From an uncultured Ruaniaceae bacterium (GTDB taxonomy: Bacteria; Actinomycetota; Actinomycetes; Actinomycetales; Beutenbergiaceae), in contig CAMXUZ010000006.1 of the NCBI GenBank assembly GCA_947251855.1, positions 1 to 6,290 of the forward strand: DNA of 6,290 nt. The letters run 5' to 3'. How positions within the stretch are numbered: the stretch's first letter is position 1; each line of letters begins with the position of its first letter. The translations under genes were made by a program, and so were the position numbers. The notes beneath the pieces were generated by a model. It was not told the origin of the DNA. It did no database searches and worked only from the letters and a program-made list of their open reading frames with translations. Below are positions 1-5,499 of this stretch, piece after piece.

Positions 1-22
1 GCCCGCCCGGGGGCGCGGCGGC

Positions 23-862
23 GTGCTCGCGGCGGGCTCTGCGGCGAACCTCTTCGACTTCGGCACCCTGCTGGAACGCGCCGAGGGGGTGCTGCGCCTC
101 GCCCGCAATCAGAGCAACGCCGCCGAGCGCAGCGAGGAGAGTGACGATCAGGTCTCGATGGAGGATGTCGCCGCCTCCCTGGATGGGGTCGCGACGTCGG
201 CGCACCAGGTGCGCGATCACCTCACCCCGGAGGCGTGGCGCGCCCTAGCCGCGTTGGAACAGCCCGCGCCGATCGCCCAGCACCTGGTCAACCTCTCGGC
301 GCTGTCGGGGGTCATCCACGAATCCGTTCTGCATGATCGGAGCTGGTCACTGCTCATGCTCGGGCGGCGGTTGGAGCGGGCCCGGTTCCTTCTGCAGACC
401 TTCACGTTCACGGTCGAGAGCGTCGGGCGGGACCGGCCCATCCCCGCGAACTCCGCCGTCGTCGCCGATTTCCTCCGGTTGCACGATTCCCTCCTCACGT
501 TCCGGCGCCGCAACCAGTTCCGGGCGGCGCTTCCCTCGCTCATCGAGCTGCTTCTCCTCAGCCGGGCGAACCCGCGCTCGCTGACCTACTGTCTGCAACA
601 GGTCTCCAGGATCCTCGAAGAGCTGCCCTCCCATACCGCCCCGGACGCTGCCCCACGGGACCTCGTTGCGGAGCTGCAGACGGTGCTCGCGGAGGTGAAC
701 CTCCGTGAGATCACCCACGAGCACGAGGAACTAGCCACGCTGCTGGAGCAGTTGATGAGTGGTGTGCACCGCCTCGCGCGGGCGATCCGTCAACAACAGT
801 TCGGTTCGCTCGTCACGGCCCTGTGGACGGCGGAGACCGATGGGAACGAGGTGGCCCAATGA
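23..862 (+). CDS. Alpha-E (DUF403) domain protein, 5' end uncertain
   Basis: The 279-residue product from GTG 23 matches the alpha-E family, all-helical proteins of unknown biochemical role that accompany circularly permuted ATP-grasp enzymes and transglutaminase-like proteins, and have been proposed to take part in peptide or amide-bond chemistry. The N-terminal family helix (typically LFWxGRYxERA) appears as NLFDFGTLLERAE at residues 9-21. The second family motif is clear as LGRRLERA at 113-120, and NPRSL follows at 183-187. In the first motif the usual GR is GT. GTG 23 lies about as far before the first motif as family starts usually do, but the frame stays open to the window edge and no good Shine-Dalgarno is seen. 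The gene may therefore start here, or this may be the C-terminal domain of a longer ATP-grasp/alpha-E fusion. Its stop overlaps the next start (ATGA), indicating translational coupling. The family call is firm; the start is not. Confidence 0.82.
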   Translation: MLAAGSAANLFDFGTLLERAEGVLRLARNQSNAAERSEESDDQVSMEDVAASLDGVATSAHQVRDHLTPEAWRALAALEQPAPIAQHLVNLSALSGVIHESVLHDRSWSLLMLGRRLERARFLLQTFTFTVESVGRDRPIPANSAVVADFLRLHDSLLTFRRRNQFRAALPSLIELLLLSRANPRSLTYCLQQVSRILEELPSHTAPDAAPRDLVAELQTVLAEVNLREITHEHEELATLLEQLMSGVHRLARAIRQQQFGSLVTALWTAETDGNEVAQ

Positions 863-1812
863 GCGAGACGTTCTACTACCTGCGGCACACCGCGCACTAC
901 CGCTACCCCGCGGAGGCCCGATCCGCCTACGGCCGACTCACGATCATCCCGCGCGACGGCGGTGGGCAGAACCTGTTCGCCTCTCACCTGCTCATGGACC
1001 CCTGGCCCTCGCGGGAGACGACGCGGCCCGATTACCACCGGAACACGTGCACGTATGTGCAGTTCGACCAGCCCCACACGGAGCTGCGGATCCAAGCGGC
1101 CTCGGTCATGCGCGTGAGTCGAAAGACCCCCGACCCCGCTCGGCTTCCACGGGCCACCTGGGAGGCAGCGGCGCAGGCGGTGCGCACGGTTCTCACCCCC
1201 GAGGGGATGCTGCACGTGGGCAACGAGACCGCTGCTCTGGCCGTGGCGGAATCTCGCCTAGCATCCCCGCTCATCGATCTCACCGATGAGCTTCGCAAAT
1301 TCGCGATGAACTCCTTCGCCCCGGGGCGCCCGCTCGTCGATACCGTTCTCGACCTGGCGGGCCGGCTTGCGGAAAGCTTCCACCTCACCCCCCTCACCCG
1401 CACCACCGAAGACGGGATGCTGCGCGCGCTGCGCAGTGGCCGCGGCACGATCAAGGACCTCACCCACCTGTTCATCGGCAGCCTGCGCTCCATGGGGCTC
1501 GCCGCGCGCTACCTCACCGGGTACGTGTTCTCCGGCGGCGTGGGCCAGGTGCACTCCTGGGTCGCGCTCTGGGTTCCCAGCGGCGGGTGGGTGCATATCG
1601 ATCCGAGCACCGGCGAGCTCGTGGACCGGCGCTACGTCGTGCTCGGGTGGGGGCGGGACACGTGGGATGTCATCCCCCTGCGCGGAGTCGTTTTCGGCGA
1701 CAACGTCGGGATCCGCCCGGACGTGCAGGTGCACATGGAGGAACTCGACCCCGACGCCGCCGAGGAGCGGGCGATCGAGATCCGCACGGCGGTTTCGCCG
1801 AGCGGGGCGTGA
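859..1812 (+). CDS. Transglutaminase-like protein lacking the catalytic Cys
   Basis: This is a 317-residue protein. Residues about 4-90 match the bacterial transglutaminase N-terminal domain (RHTAHYRY, then IIPRD at 29-33), and residues about 150-265 match the transglutaminase/protease-like core. Families of this type use a Cys-His-Asp triad. Here the His (VHSW, H232) and Asp (HIDPS, D248) are present, as are the LRSMGLAARYLTGY helix and strand. The segment usually reading GVCQDFAHL reads GTIKDLTHL, so Ile198 (codon 1450-1452) replaces the nucleophilic Cys. The protein is therefore probably not a Cys transglutaminase or peptidase and may be structural or binding. ATG 859 was chosen because it overlaps the upstream stop, has a GAGG at 848-851, and starts close to the N-terminal domain. 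An in-frame start at 823 would add 12 unconserved residues inside the upstream gene. It is probably an operon partner of the alpha-E gene. Confidence 0.85.
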   Translation: MSETFYYLRHTAHYRYPAEARSAYGRLTIIPRDGGGQNLFASHLLMDPWPSRETTRPDYHRNTCTYVQFDQPHTELRIQAASVMRVSRKTPDPARLPRATWEAAAQAVRTVLTPEGMLHVGNETAALAVAESRLASPLIDLTDELRKFAMNSFAPGRPLVDTVLDLAGRLAESFHLTPLTRTTEDGMLRALRSGRGTIKDLTHLFIGSLRSMGLAARYLTGYVFSGGVGQVHSWVALWVPSGGWVHIDPSTGELVDRRYVVLGWGRDTWDVIPLRGVVFGDNVGIRPDVQVHMEELDPDAAEERAIEIRTAVSPSGA

Positions 1813-1820
1813 TCCTCGGG

Positions 1821-2585
1821 CTATCGAGCGGTGAGCACGAGCGGGCCGTCCTCGGTGATCGCCACCGTGTGCTCGCTGTGGGCACCGCGGGAACCGTCCG
1901 TCGAGCGGAGGGTCCAGCCGTCGGCGTCGGTATACAGTTCGTCCGTGCCGATCATGAACCACGGTTCGATGGCGATCGTCAGACCCGGGCGCAACGGTAG
2001 GCCCCGGCCCGCTCGGCCGTTGTTGGGTACGTGCGGCGCGCCGTGCATCTCGCGGCCCACGCCGTGTCCGCCGAACTGGAGATTGGGTGTATAGCCGTAA
2101 TCGGTTGCCACCGCCCCGATGGCGGCGGAGATGTCGCCGATCTTGTTCCCCACAACGGCGGCGTCGATCGCGGCCTCCAGCGCCTCACGCGTCGCGGTGA
2201 TCACCCGCTCGTCCGCGGGCCGGGGCGTACCGACGATGACGCTCAGCGCGGAGTCCGCCACCCAACCGTCCACCTTGGCGGCGAAGTCCACGGAAAGAAG
2301 ATCGCCGTCCTGCAGCACGTAATCGTGCGGGAGACCGTGGAGCACGGCGTCGTTGACCGACGTGCACAGGACCTTCCCGAACGGGCTCGCCCCGAAGGAG
2401 GGGTGGTAGTCGATGTAACACGACGTCGCCCCCTCCTGGGTGATCATCTTGTGCACCATCGCATCAAGATCCAAGAGGTTCACTCCGACCTTGGCGGTCT
2501 TTTCCAGTTCGGTGAGCACACGGGCGACGAAAGCGCCCGCAGGGCGCATCTGTTCGATTTCGGCGGGGGTTTTGAGTTCGATCAC
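1821..2585 (-). CDS. map: Methionine aminopeptidase, type I
   Basis: This cytosolic metalloprotease removes the initiator Met from nascent proteins. The 254-residue product is the compact type I catalytic domain without an N-terminal zinc-finger extension. All expected ligands are visible: substrate His83 (VLHGLP), metal ligands Asp100 (SVDF), Asp111 (ADSALS), His174 (GGHGVG), Glu207 (IEPWF) and Glu238 (SEHT), plus His181 (EMHGAP), the counterpart of the second conserved active-site His. The enzyme should be active. The start is GTG (complement of 2583-2585). No Shine-Dalgarno precedes it, but a TAGGGT -10-like hexamer ends 6 nt before, consistent with a leaderless mRNA. Actinobacteria often carry more than one map copy. 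This one is not beside secY/adk or other translation genes within the window, so it may be the additional copy; that is inference. It converges on the transglutaminase-like gene with only 8 bp between the stops. Confidence 0.95.
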   Translation of the reverse strand: MIELKTPAEIEQMRPAGAFVARVLTELEKTAKVGVNLLDLDAMVHKMITQEGATSCYIDYHPSFGASPFGKVLCTSVNDAVLHGLPHDYVLQDGDLLSVDFAAKVDGWVADSALSVIVGTPRPADERVITATREALEAAIDAAVVGNKIGDISAAIGAVATDYGYTPNLQFGGHGVGREMHGAPHVPNNGRAGRGLPLRPGLTIAIEPWFMIGTDELYTDADGWTLRSTDGSRGAHSEHTVAITEDGPLVLTAR

Positions 2586-2591
2586 CTCTCT

Positions 2592-2597
2592 ACCCTA
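2592..2597 (-). promoter_or_regulatory. Candidate -10 box of map
   Basis: Read on the minus strand this is TAGGGT, a TAnnnT actinobacterial -10 pattern, followed by 6 nt and then the GTG start. Transcription would begin at or next to the start codon. No good -35 is seen at 16-18 bp spacing. Confidence 0.4.
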
Positions 2598-2642
2598 TCC
2601 AGCTTCGTTCGACCGGTGTTCGCCGATCTTGAAGGTTATCCA

Positions 2643-2657
2643 CGCCGCCAGGCGGCG
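2643..2657. promoter_or_regulatory. Perfect 15-bp dyad between map and ectD
   Basis: CGCCGCC and GGCGGCG flank a single central A. It sits about 20 bp upstream of the candidate ectD -35 and 58 bp upstream of the map start, a reasonable place for an operator serving either gene. The arms are only G and C, so chance occurrence in a high-GC genome is a real alternative. Confidence 0.25.
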
Positions 2658-2676
2658 CTGCGAGGCGACGACCTGG

Positions 2677-2705
2677 TAGAACACTGCGGCCAAGCCGTGT
2701 ACAGT
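2677..2705 (+). promoter_or_regulatory. Candidate ectD promoter
   Basis: A TACAGT (TAnnnT) -10 candidate at 2700-2705 lies 17 bp after a weak -35, TAGAAC at 2677-2682. Transcription would start near 2712, giving a leader of about 94 nt that contains two hairpins and the Shine-Dalgarno. It is the best match I found in this interval, but the -35 is poor. Confidence 0.35.
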
Positions 2706-2712
2706 CGCTCAC

Positions 2713-2737
2713 GCAGCCGGGCTCATCGCCCGGCTGC
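2713..2737 (+). promoter_or_regulatory. ectD leader hairpin 1 or operator
   Basis: This is a perfect 10-bp inverted repeat, GCAGCCGGGC and GCCCGGCTGC, with a 5-nt TCATC loop. There is no T-run after it, and no gene ends upstream on this strand, so it is not an ordinary gene-end terminator. It would form the start of the ectD mRNA leader if transcription begins near 2712. It could equally be a protein-binding palindrome just downstream of the promoter. Confidence 0.5.
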
Positions 2738-2742
2738 CGCAT

Positions 2743-2768
2743 CTCCGGGCCGGACTGCGGCCGCGGAG
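2743..2768 (+). promoter_or_regulatory. ectD leader hairpin 2
   Basis: CTCCGGGCCG at 2743-2752 pairs with CGGCC at 2758-2762 and CGGAG at 2764-2768. The loop is GACTG and one G (2763) is bulged. It lies 5 nt after hairpin 1 and ends about 24 nt before the Shine-Dalgarno region. Confidence 0.42.
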
Positions 2769-2791
2769 GCGCCGATACAACGAGAACGATC

Positions 2792-2801
2792 GAGGAAAGG
2801 A
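2792..2801 (+). promoter_or_regulatory. ectD ribosome binding site
   Basis: The purine-rich GAGGAAAGGA ends 4 nt before ATG 2806, so its core lies within usual Shine-Dalgarno distance. This fixes the ectD start and contrasts with map, the DUF1990 gene and tetR, which have no such site. Confidence 0.7.
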
Positions 2802-2805
2802 AACC

Positions 2806-3702
2806 ATGTCTACGGCGACCATGACCGACGATCTCTACCGCACGCGACTCACGGAGGCGATGGCGCCTTTCGACCGCGCGCACCCCACCGTGTGGGGAAG
2901 CGCGGATGAGGGCCCCTTCGAAGCCGATGCGCTGCGTGACCACGACCAACGGGGCTTCACGATCCTGCCGGACTTCATCGAACCGGAGGAGGTGAAGACC
3001 TACCAGGCAGAGCTGAGCCGGCTCACCTCGGATCCGTCCCTGCGCGGAGATGAGCGGGTGGTCACCGAGGCCGCCTCCGGTGAAGTTCGCTCGATCTTCG
3101 CGGTCCAACAGATCAGCGAACTCATCGACGAGCTCTCCCGGGACCCGCGCCTGCTCGATCGTGCCCGGCAATTGCTCGGGTCGGAGGTGTACCTACACCA
3201 GACCCGCATCAACTACATGCCCGGCTTCAAGGGCAGCGGCTTCTATTGGCACTCCGACTTCGAGACCTGGCACGCGGAGGACGGGATGCCCGCGCCCCGT
3301 GCGGTGAGCTGCTCGATCGCGTTGACGCCGAACTTCGCCTATAACGGCGGACTGATGGTGATGCCCGGTTCGCACCGGACCTTCGTGCCGAGCCTGGGCG
3401 AGACCCCGGAGGACAACCATAAGTCCTCCCTGAAGGAGCAGAAGATCGGGGTGCCCTCCGAGGAGGTCATTGCCGACATGGCCCACCGCCACGGTATCGA
3501 TCAGTTCACCGGACCGGCCGGCTCCGCCCTGTGGTTCGACGCGAACATCATGCACGGTTCGGGCAACAACATCACGCCGTTCCCGCGCTCGAACATTTTC
3601 CTGGTGTTCAACAGCGTCGACAACGCGCTCCAGGACCCGTACGCGGCCACCGCGCCGCGCCCGGACTACATCGCGCACCGGAACGCCGAACCATTGCGCT
3701 GA
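2806..3702 (+). CDS. ectD: Ectoine hydroxylase (Fe(II)/2-oxoglutarate dioxygenase)
   Basis: EctD converts the compatible solute ectoine to 5-hydroxyectoine in the cytoplasm, using Fe(II), O2 and 2-oxoglutarate, and gives protection against salt, heat and drying. The 298-residue length is typical. The family signature is intact at residues 147-161 (YWHSDFETWHAEDGM) and supplies the iron ligands His149 and Asp151. The third ligand is His250 (IMHGSGNN). Arg261 (PRSN), 11 residues later, fits the 2-oxoglutarate-binding Arg of the fold. MPGSH at 186-190 also fits the family. The gene should be functional. ATG 2806 has a strong Shine-Dalgarno and matches usual EctD N-termini. No ectA, ectB or ectC lies in the window, so this is either a stand-alone ectD or one separated from the biosynthetic operon; substrate would then be made from elsewhere in the genome or imported. 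A structured leader suggests regulation before translation. Confidence 0.96.
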   Translation: MSTATMTDDLYRTRLTEAMAPFDRAHPTVWGSADEGPFEADALRDHDQRGFTILPDFIEPEEVKTYQAELSRLTSDPSLRGDERVVTEAASGEVRSIFAVQQISELIDELSRDPRLLDRARQLLGSEVYLHQTRINYMPGFKGSGFYWHSDFETWHAEDGMPAPRAVSCSIALTPNFAYNGGLMVMPGSHRTFVPSLGETPEDNHKSSLKEQKIGVPSEEVIADMAHRHGIDQFTGPAGSALWFDANIMHGSGNNITPFPRSNIFLVFNSVDNALQDPYAATAPRPDYIAHRNAEPLR

Positions 3703-3713
3703 CCGCACCCACC

Positions 3714-3780
3714 TTCGTCCCGTAGTGACGAAACCGGTGCGAGGAGAGGGGGCGATCGTAACCACGGTTCGCCCCCCTCC
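3714..3780 (+). terminator. Tandem hairpins after ectD, weak terminator
   Basis: A small hairpin, TTCGTC (3714-3719) with GACGAA (3727-3732), starts 12 nt after the ectD stop. A second, GC-rich stem pairs 3748-3755 (GGGGGCGA) with 3769-3776 (TCGCCCCC), extendable past a bulged C, around a 13-nt loop. There is no T-run after either, so efficiency as an intrinsic terminator is doubtful, but the position between ectD and a separately promoted gene fits. Confidence 0.4.
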
Positions 3781-3827
3781 CCACTCCTGCCGGATGTCCA
3801 CTGGCGTCCACGGGTGCTCGGCTCCGA

Positions 3828-3833
3828 CATAAT
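3828..3833 (+). promoter_or_regulatory. -10 box of the DUF1990 gene
   Basis: CATAAT matches the TATAAT consensus in five of six positions and ends 5 nt before ATG 3839. No Shine-Dalgarno precedes the ATG, so the mRNA is probably leaderless. The -35 region is not convincing. Confidence 0.5.
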
Positions 3834-3838
3834 GAGTC

Positions 3839-4366
3839 ATGCGCATCGGTCGATTGAGTGAGGACGCCGCATCGGTGCTGCGGCAGGAGCCGGTCACGTG
3901 TCCTGTCGTGCTTCCCTCGCGCGCCCCGGACGGATACACACCGATCGCGTGGGCTGCGACGCTGCGTGGCACGAGTCTGGAAACTGCTGCTAGCGATCTC
4001 CTCGCGTGGCGAATGCACGCGCGCAGCGGACTGCGAGTGCTCGCCTCGGACGTGCCGATGCGCGAAGGAAGCGTCGTCGTGCTGCGCTTGGGCCTCGGGC
4101 CCATCTCGTTCTCGGCCCCGTGCCGGGTCCTGGAGCTCATCGACGAGCCGACCCGCAGAGGGTTCGTCTACGGAACCCTGCCCGGCCATCCGGAATCAGG
4201 TGTGGAACGGTTCGTGGTCTCGCGCCCGGACGATCACCAGGCAACGTTGCGGATCGACGGCTACTCCAGGCCGCACTCGTGGGCGGCCCGCATCGCACCC
4301 AAGCTCACCGGGGCCGTGCAGGCGAGGATCACGAGCACGTACCTGCGGGCCCTGGATCGCCGCTGA
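3839..4366 (+). CDS. DUF1990 family protein
   Basis: The 175-residue product matches the DUF1990 (UPF0548) family, small soluble proteins of unknown function found in actinobacteria and plants. Visible landmarks are LLAWRMHA at about 54-61, the CRVLELIDE strand at about 95-103, FVYGTLPGHPE at about 109-119, ERFVV nearby, SRPHSW at about 143-148, and a C-terminal TSTYLRAL helix. The family's GEERF segment reads GVERF here. There is no signal peptide or membrane segment. Length is normal and the gene looks intact. ATG 3839 is supported by a good -10 box 5 nt upstream. It stands alone: ectD ends 136 bp upstream behind hairpins, and 495 bp of noncoding DnaA-box DNA follows. No function can be inferred from these neighbours. 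Confidence 0.85.
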   Translation: MRIGRLSEDAASVLRQEPVTCPVVLPSRAPDGYTPIAWAATLRGTSLETAASDLLAWRMHARSGLRVLASDVPMREGSVVVLRLGLGPISFSAPCRVLELIDEPTRRGFVYGTLPGHPESGVERFVVSRPDDHQATLRIDGYSRPHSWAARIAPKLTGAVQARITSTYLRALDRR

Positions 4367-4606
4367 CGGCATCGAAGCTTGCGCTAGACCGGTCGCTTCG
4401 CAGTATCCACAGGGGCGAGGGACTCCGGTGGATAACTTTGGTTGAAACGCGCGTAGGAAGGTTACGCGAGTGTCCTTCGCCCCCGTGCCCAGCGGCGAAA
4501 ATTGCCATACCAGAACGAGCAGGGACTCGCCAGGAAACGGCTGAACGAGCTTCCTCGCAGCCCCGATCCACAGGCTCCTCCACAGCCTGACCTGCGCAAA
4601 CGCTGG

Positions 4607-4641
4607 CTCTCCACACGGCTGTGGACAAAATCTGTGGAGAG
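4607..4641. repeat. Inverted repeat built from DnaA-like boxes
   Basis: CTCTCCACA at 4607-4615 and TGTGGAGAG at 4633-4641 are perfect 9-bp inverted copies around 17 nt that contain the exact box. A competing shorter hairpin, TCCACA-CGGC-TGTGGA, spans 4610-4625. Confidence 0.6.
4620..4628 (-). promoter_or_regulatory. Exact DnaA box (TTGTCCACA)
   Basis: TGTGGACAA on the plus strand is the exact complement of the consensus used by high-GC actinobacteria. It sits at the centre of the densest part of the cluster, between two weaker boxes that are inverted copies of each other. Confidence 0.7.
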
Positions 4642-4687
4642 GTAGTTGGCCCGGCGCACGCAACATCCGCGGCAGCGCGTGGACGGC

Positions 4688-4706
4688 GACCGGCGACACG
4701 CCGGTC
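4688..4706. repeat. Perfect 8-bp hairpin within the DnaA-box cluster
   Basis: GACCGGCG and CGCCGGTC flank a 3-nt ACA loop. The right arm shares its last base with the box at 4706-4714. It may be a cruciform-forming element, a binding palindrome, or a terminator-like stem; no T-run follows. Confidence 0.45.
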
Positions 4707-4752
4707 TGTCCACAGCTCCCCACCATTTGCACACATGCCTGTGGACACTACC

Positions 4753-4761
4753 TGTGGATAA
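4753..4761 (-). promoter_or_regulatory. Exact DnaA box (TTATCCACA)
   Basis: TGTGGATAA is the exact complement of the strong E. coli R1-type box. The one-mismatch box at 4740-4748 has the same orientation, with starts 13 bp apart. It is the last box before tetR, about 100 bp upstream of that gene's start. Confidence 0.7.
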
Positions 4762-4826
4762 CCTGGTTCCATCCCAGCCCGCGCCCGGGGCGGGCGAGCA
4801 GGCGGGGCCGCTACATCACGACCCTT

Positions 4827-4855
4827 TCGACAGTTTCGTCACCAAGTGGCATGAT
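4827..4855 (+). promoter_or_regulatory. tetR promoter
   Basis: TCGACA (4827-4832, one mismatch to TTGACA) and CATGAT (4850-4855) are separated by exactly 17 bp. The -10 ends 6 nt before GTG 4862, so transcription should begin at the start codon. This is the best -35/-10 pair in the window. Confidence 0.55.
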
Positions 4856-4861
4856 GGAAAC

Positions 4862-5464
4862 GTGCCGAAAATTATTGGATCGTCGCTAGCTGAACATCGT
4901 GCCCGGGTGAGAGAGAAGCTCTTCGGAGCGCTCGGAGAACTCATGGAGGAACGCGGTTTCGAAGCGGTGACCCTCGCGCAGATCGCCGCGCGGGCGAAGG
5001 TCGGGCGCACGTCGGTGTACAACCACTTCGCCGATAAGGAGGATCTGCTCCTTGCGTTCATCGAGTACGAGACGGGGCACTTCGTCAGCAACCTTCGCCA
5101 TGCGTTGAAGGGCGTCGACGACCCAGAGGAGCAGCTTCGGGTCTACGTCCGCGAGCAGCTCATGCTCCAACACGGGTACCAGTTCACTCCTGGCACTGAT
5201 CTGCGCAGCGTCGTCTCTTCCGATACGGTTGCCCGGCTCCGTGAGCACGTGTTCGAAGTCGCCGCACTGCTCAAGAGCATCCTCAGTGCGGGAATTGACG
5301 AGGGCACCATGCCGGAGCAGGATCTGGATGCGACCGTGCGATTGGTCCACTCCTGCCTTCAGGGGTGGAGCCTTCCCCCGGCGGGGGTGCAACGGGAGCG
5401 TGAAATCAACACGGTCACGGTGTTCGTTCTTCGCGCCGTGGGCGTGGACGCGCAGGCGGCCTGA
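4862..5464 (+). CDS. TetR/AcrR-family transcriptional regulator
   Basis: The 200-residue product has a TetR N-terminal DNA-binding domain at about residues 15-62. It includes the helix-turn-helix TLAQIAARAKVGRTSVYNHF (37-56) followed by ADKEDLLLAF, which is characteristic of the family. The C-terminal helical ligand and dimerisation domain (about 70-195) is diverged, and its ligand cannot be predicted. Such proteins bind a palindromic operator as dimers and usually repress their own or neighbouring genes until a small molecule binds. GTG 4862 was chosen because the HTH domain then begins at the usual distance, and because the promoter -10 ends 6 nt before it. The frame stays open upstream to 4646, but that stretch is the DnaA-box DNA and its translation looks unrelated. 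The dienelactone hydrolase gene, 35 bp downstream, is the likeliest target. Confidence 0.92.
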   Translation: MPKIIGSSLAEHRARVREKLFGALGELMEERGFEAVTLAQIAARAKVGRTSVYNHFADKEDLLLAFIEYETGHFVSNLRHALKGVDDPEEQLRVYVREQLMLQHGYQFTPGTDLRSVVSSDTVARLREHVFEVAALLKSILSAGIDEGTMPEQDLDATVRLVHSCLQGWSLPPAGVQREREINTVTVFVLRAVGVDAQAA

Positions 5465-5487
5465 ACACTCGCGCGGACTTTTTGGGG

Positions 5488-5493
5488 CAGACT
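5488..5493 (+). promoter_or_regulatory. Possible -10 box of the hydrolase gene
   Basis: CAGACT ends 6 nt before ATG 5500, the same layout as tetR. There is no clear -35 and no good Shine-Dalgarno, so the gene may instead be read through from tetR. Confidence 0.3.
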
Positions 5494-5499
5494 GGCGGT

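Larger units (their letters stand above)
4367..4861. other. Noncoding region with DnaA-box cluster
   Basis: This 495-bp gap holds no credible gene. It contains ten nonamers resembling the DnaA box (TTATCCACA or TTGTCCACA): 4403-4411 plus, 1 mismatch; 4427-4435 minus, 1 mismatch; 4564-4572 plus, 2; 4576-4584 plus, 2; 4607-4615 plus, 2; 4620-4628 minus, exact TTGTCCACA; 4633-4641 minus, 2; 4706-4714 plus, 1; 4740-4748 minus, 1; 4753-4761 minus, exact TTATCCACA. Spacing is irregular, and the densest group is 4564-4641. DnaA box clusters mark oriC, but oriC normally lies by dnaA and dnaN, which are absent here. Extra-origin clusters such as E. coli datA and DARS regulate DnaA availability, and box clusters outside oriC have been described in Streptomyces. 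The motifs are read directly; the role is inferred. No long AT-rich unwinding element is evident. Confidence 0.75.

Noticed and set aside
823..858. An earlier start of the transglutaminase-like gene
   Set aside because: It would lie wholly within the alpha-E gene, adds 12 unconserved residues and lacks the ribosome binding site seen before ATG 859.
3794..3815. GTCCAC motifs just upstream of the DUF1990 gene as DnaA boxes
   Set aside because: They have two or more mismatches and are isolated, so chance is a sufficient explanation.
3193..4140. A long minus-strand open frame across ectD and the DUF1990 gene
   Set aside because: It overlaps two well-supported genes, and its Arg-rich translation is typical of a shadow frame in GC-rich DNA.
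4513..4550. Direct repeat GAACGAGC (4513-4520 and 4543-4550)
   Set aside because: Only 8 bp, two copies, with no further copies; not distinguishable from chance.
4196..4732. Minus-strand open frame across the DnaA-box region
   Set aside because: The translation shows no recognisable domain and overlaps the DUF1990 gene end and the repeated box motifs; such frames are expected at this GC content.
4367..4861. This region as the normal chromosomal oriC
   Set aside because: Neither dnaA nor dnaN flanks it, and I see no long AT-rich unwinding element. It remains possible only if the origin has moved, so it is recorded as an alternative rather than the call.
4646..4861. A longer tetR starting near 4646
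   Set aside because: The extra 72 codons cover several DnaA boxes and hairpins, translate to an unrelated Arg/Pro/His-rich stretch, and are contradicted by the promoter placed at 4827-4855.
5482..5499. TTG start of the hydrolase at 5482
   Set aside because: It adds only GQTGG-type residues not typical of the family; ATG 5500 fits better.
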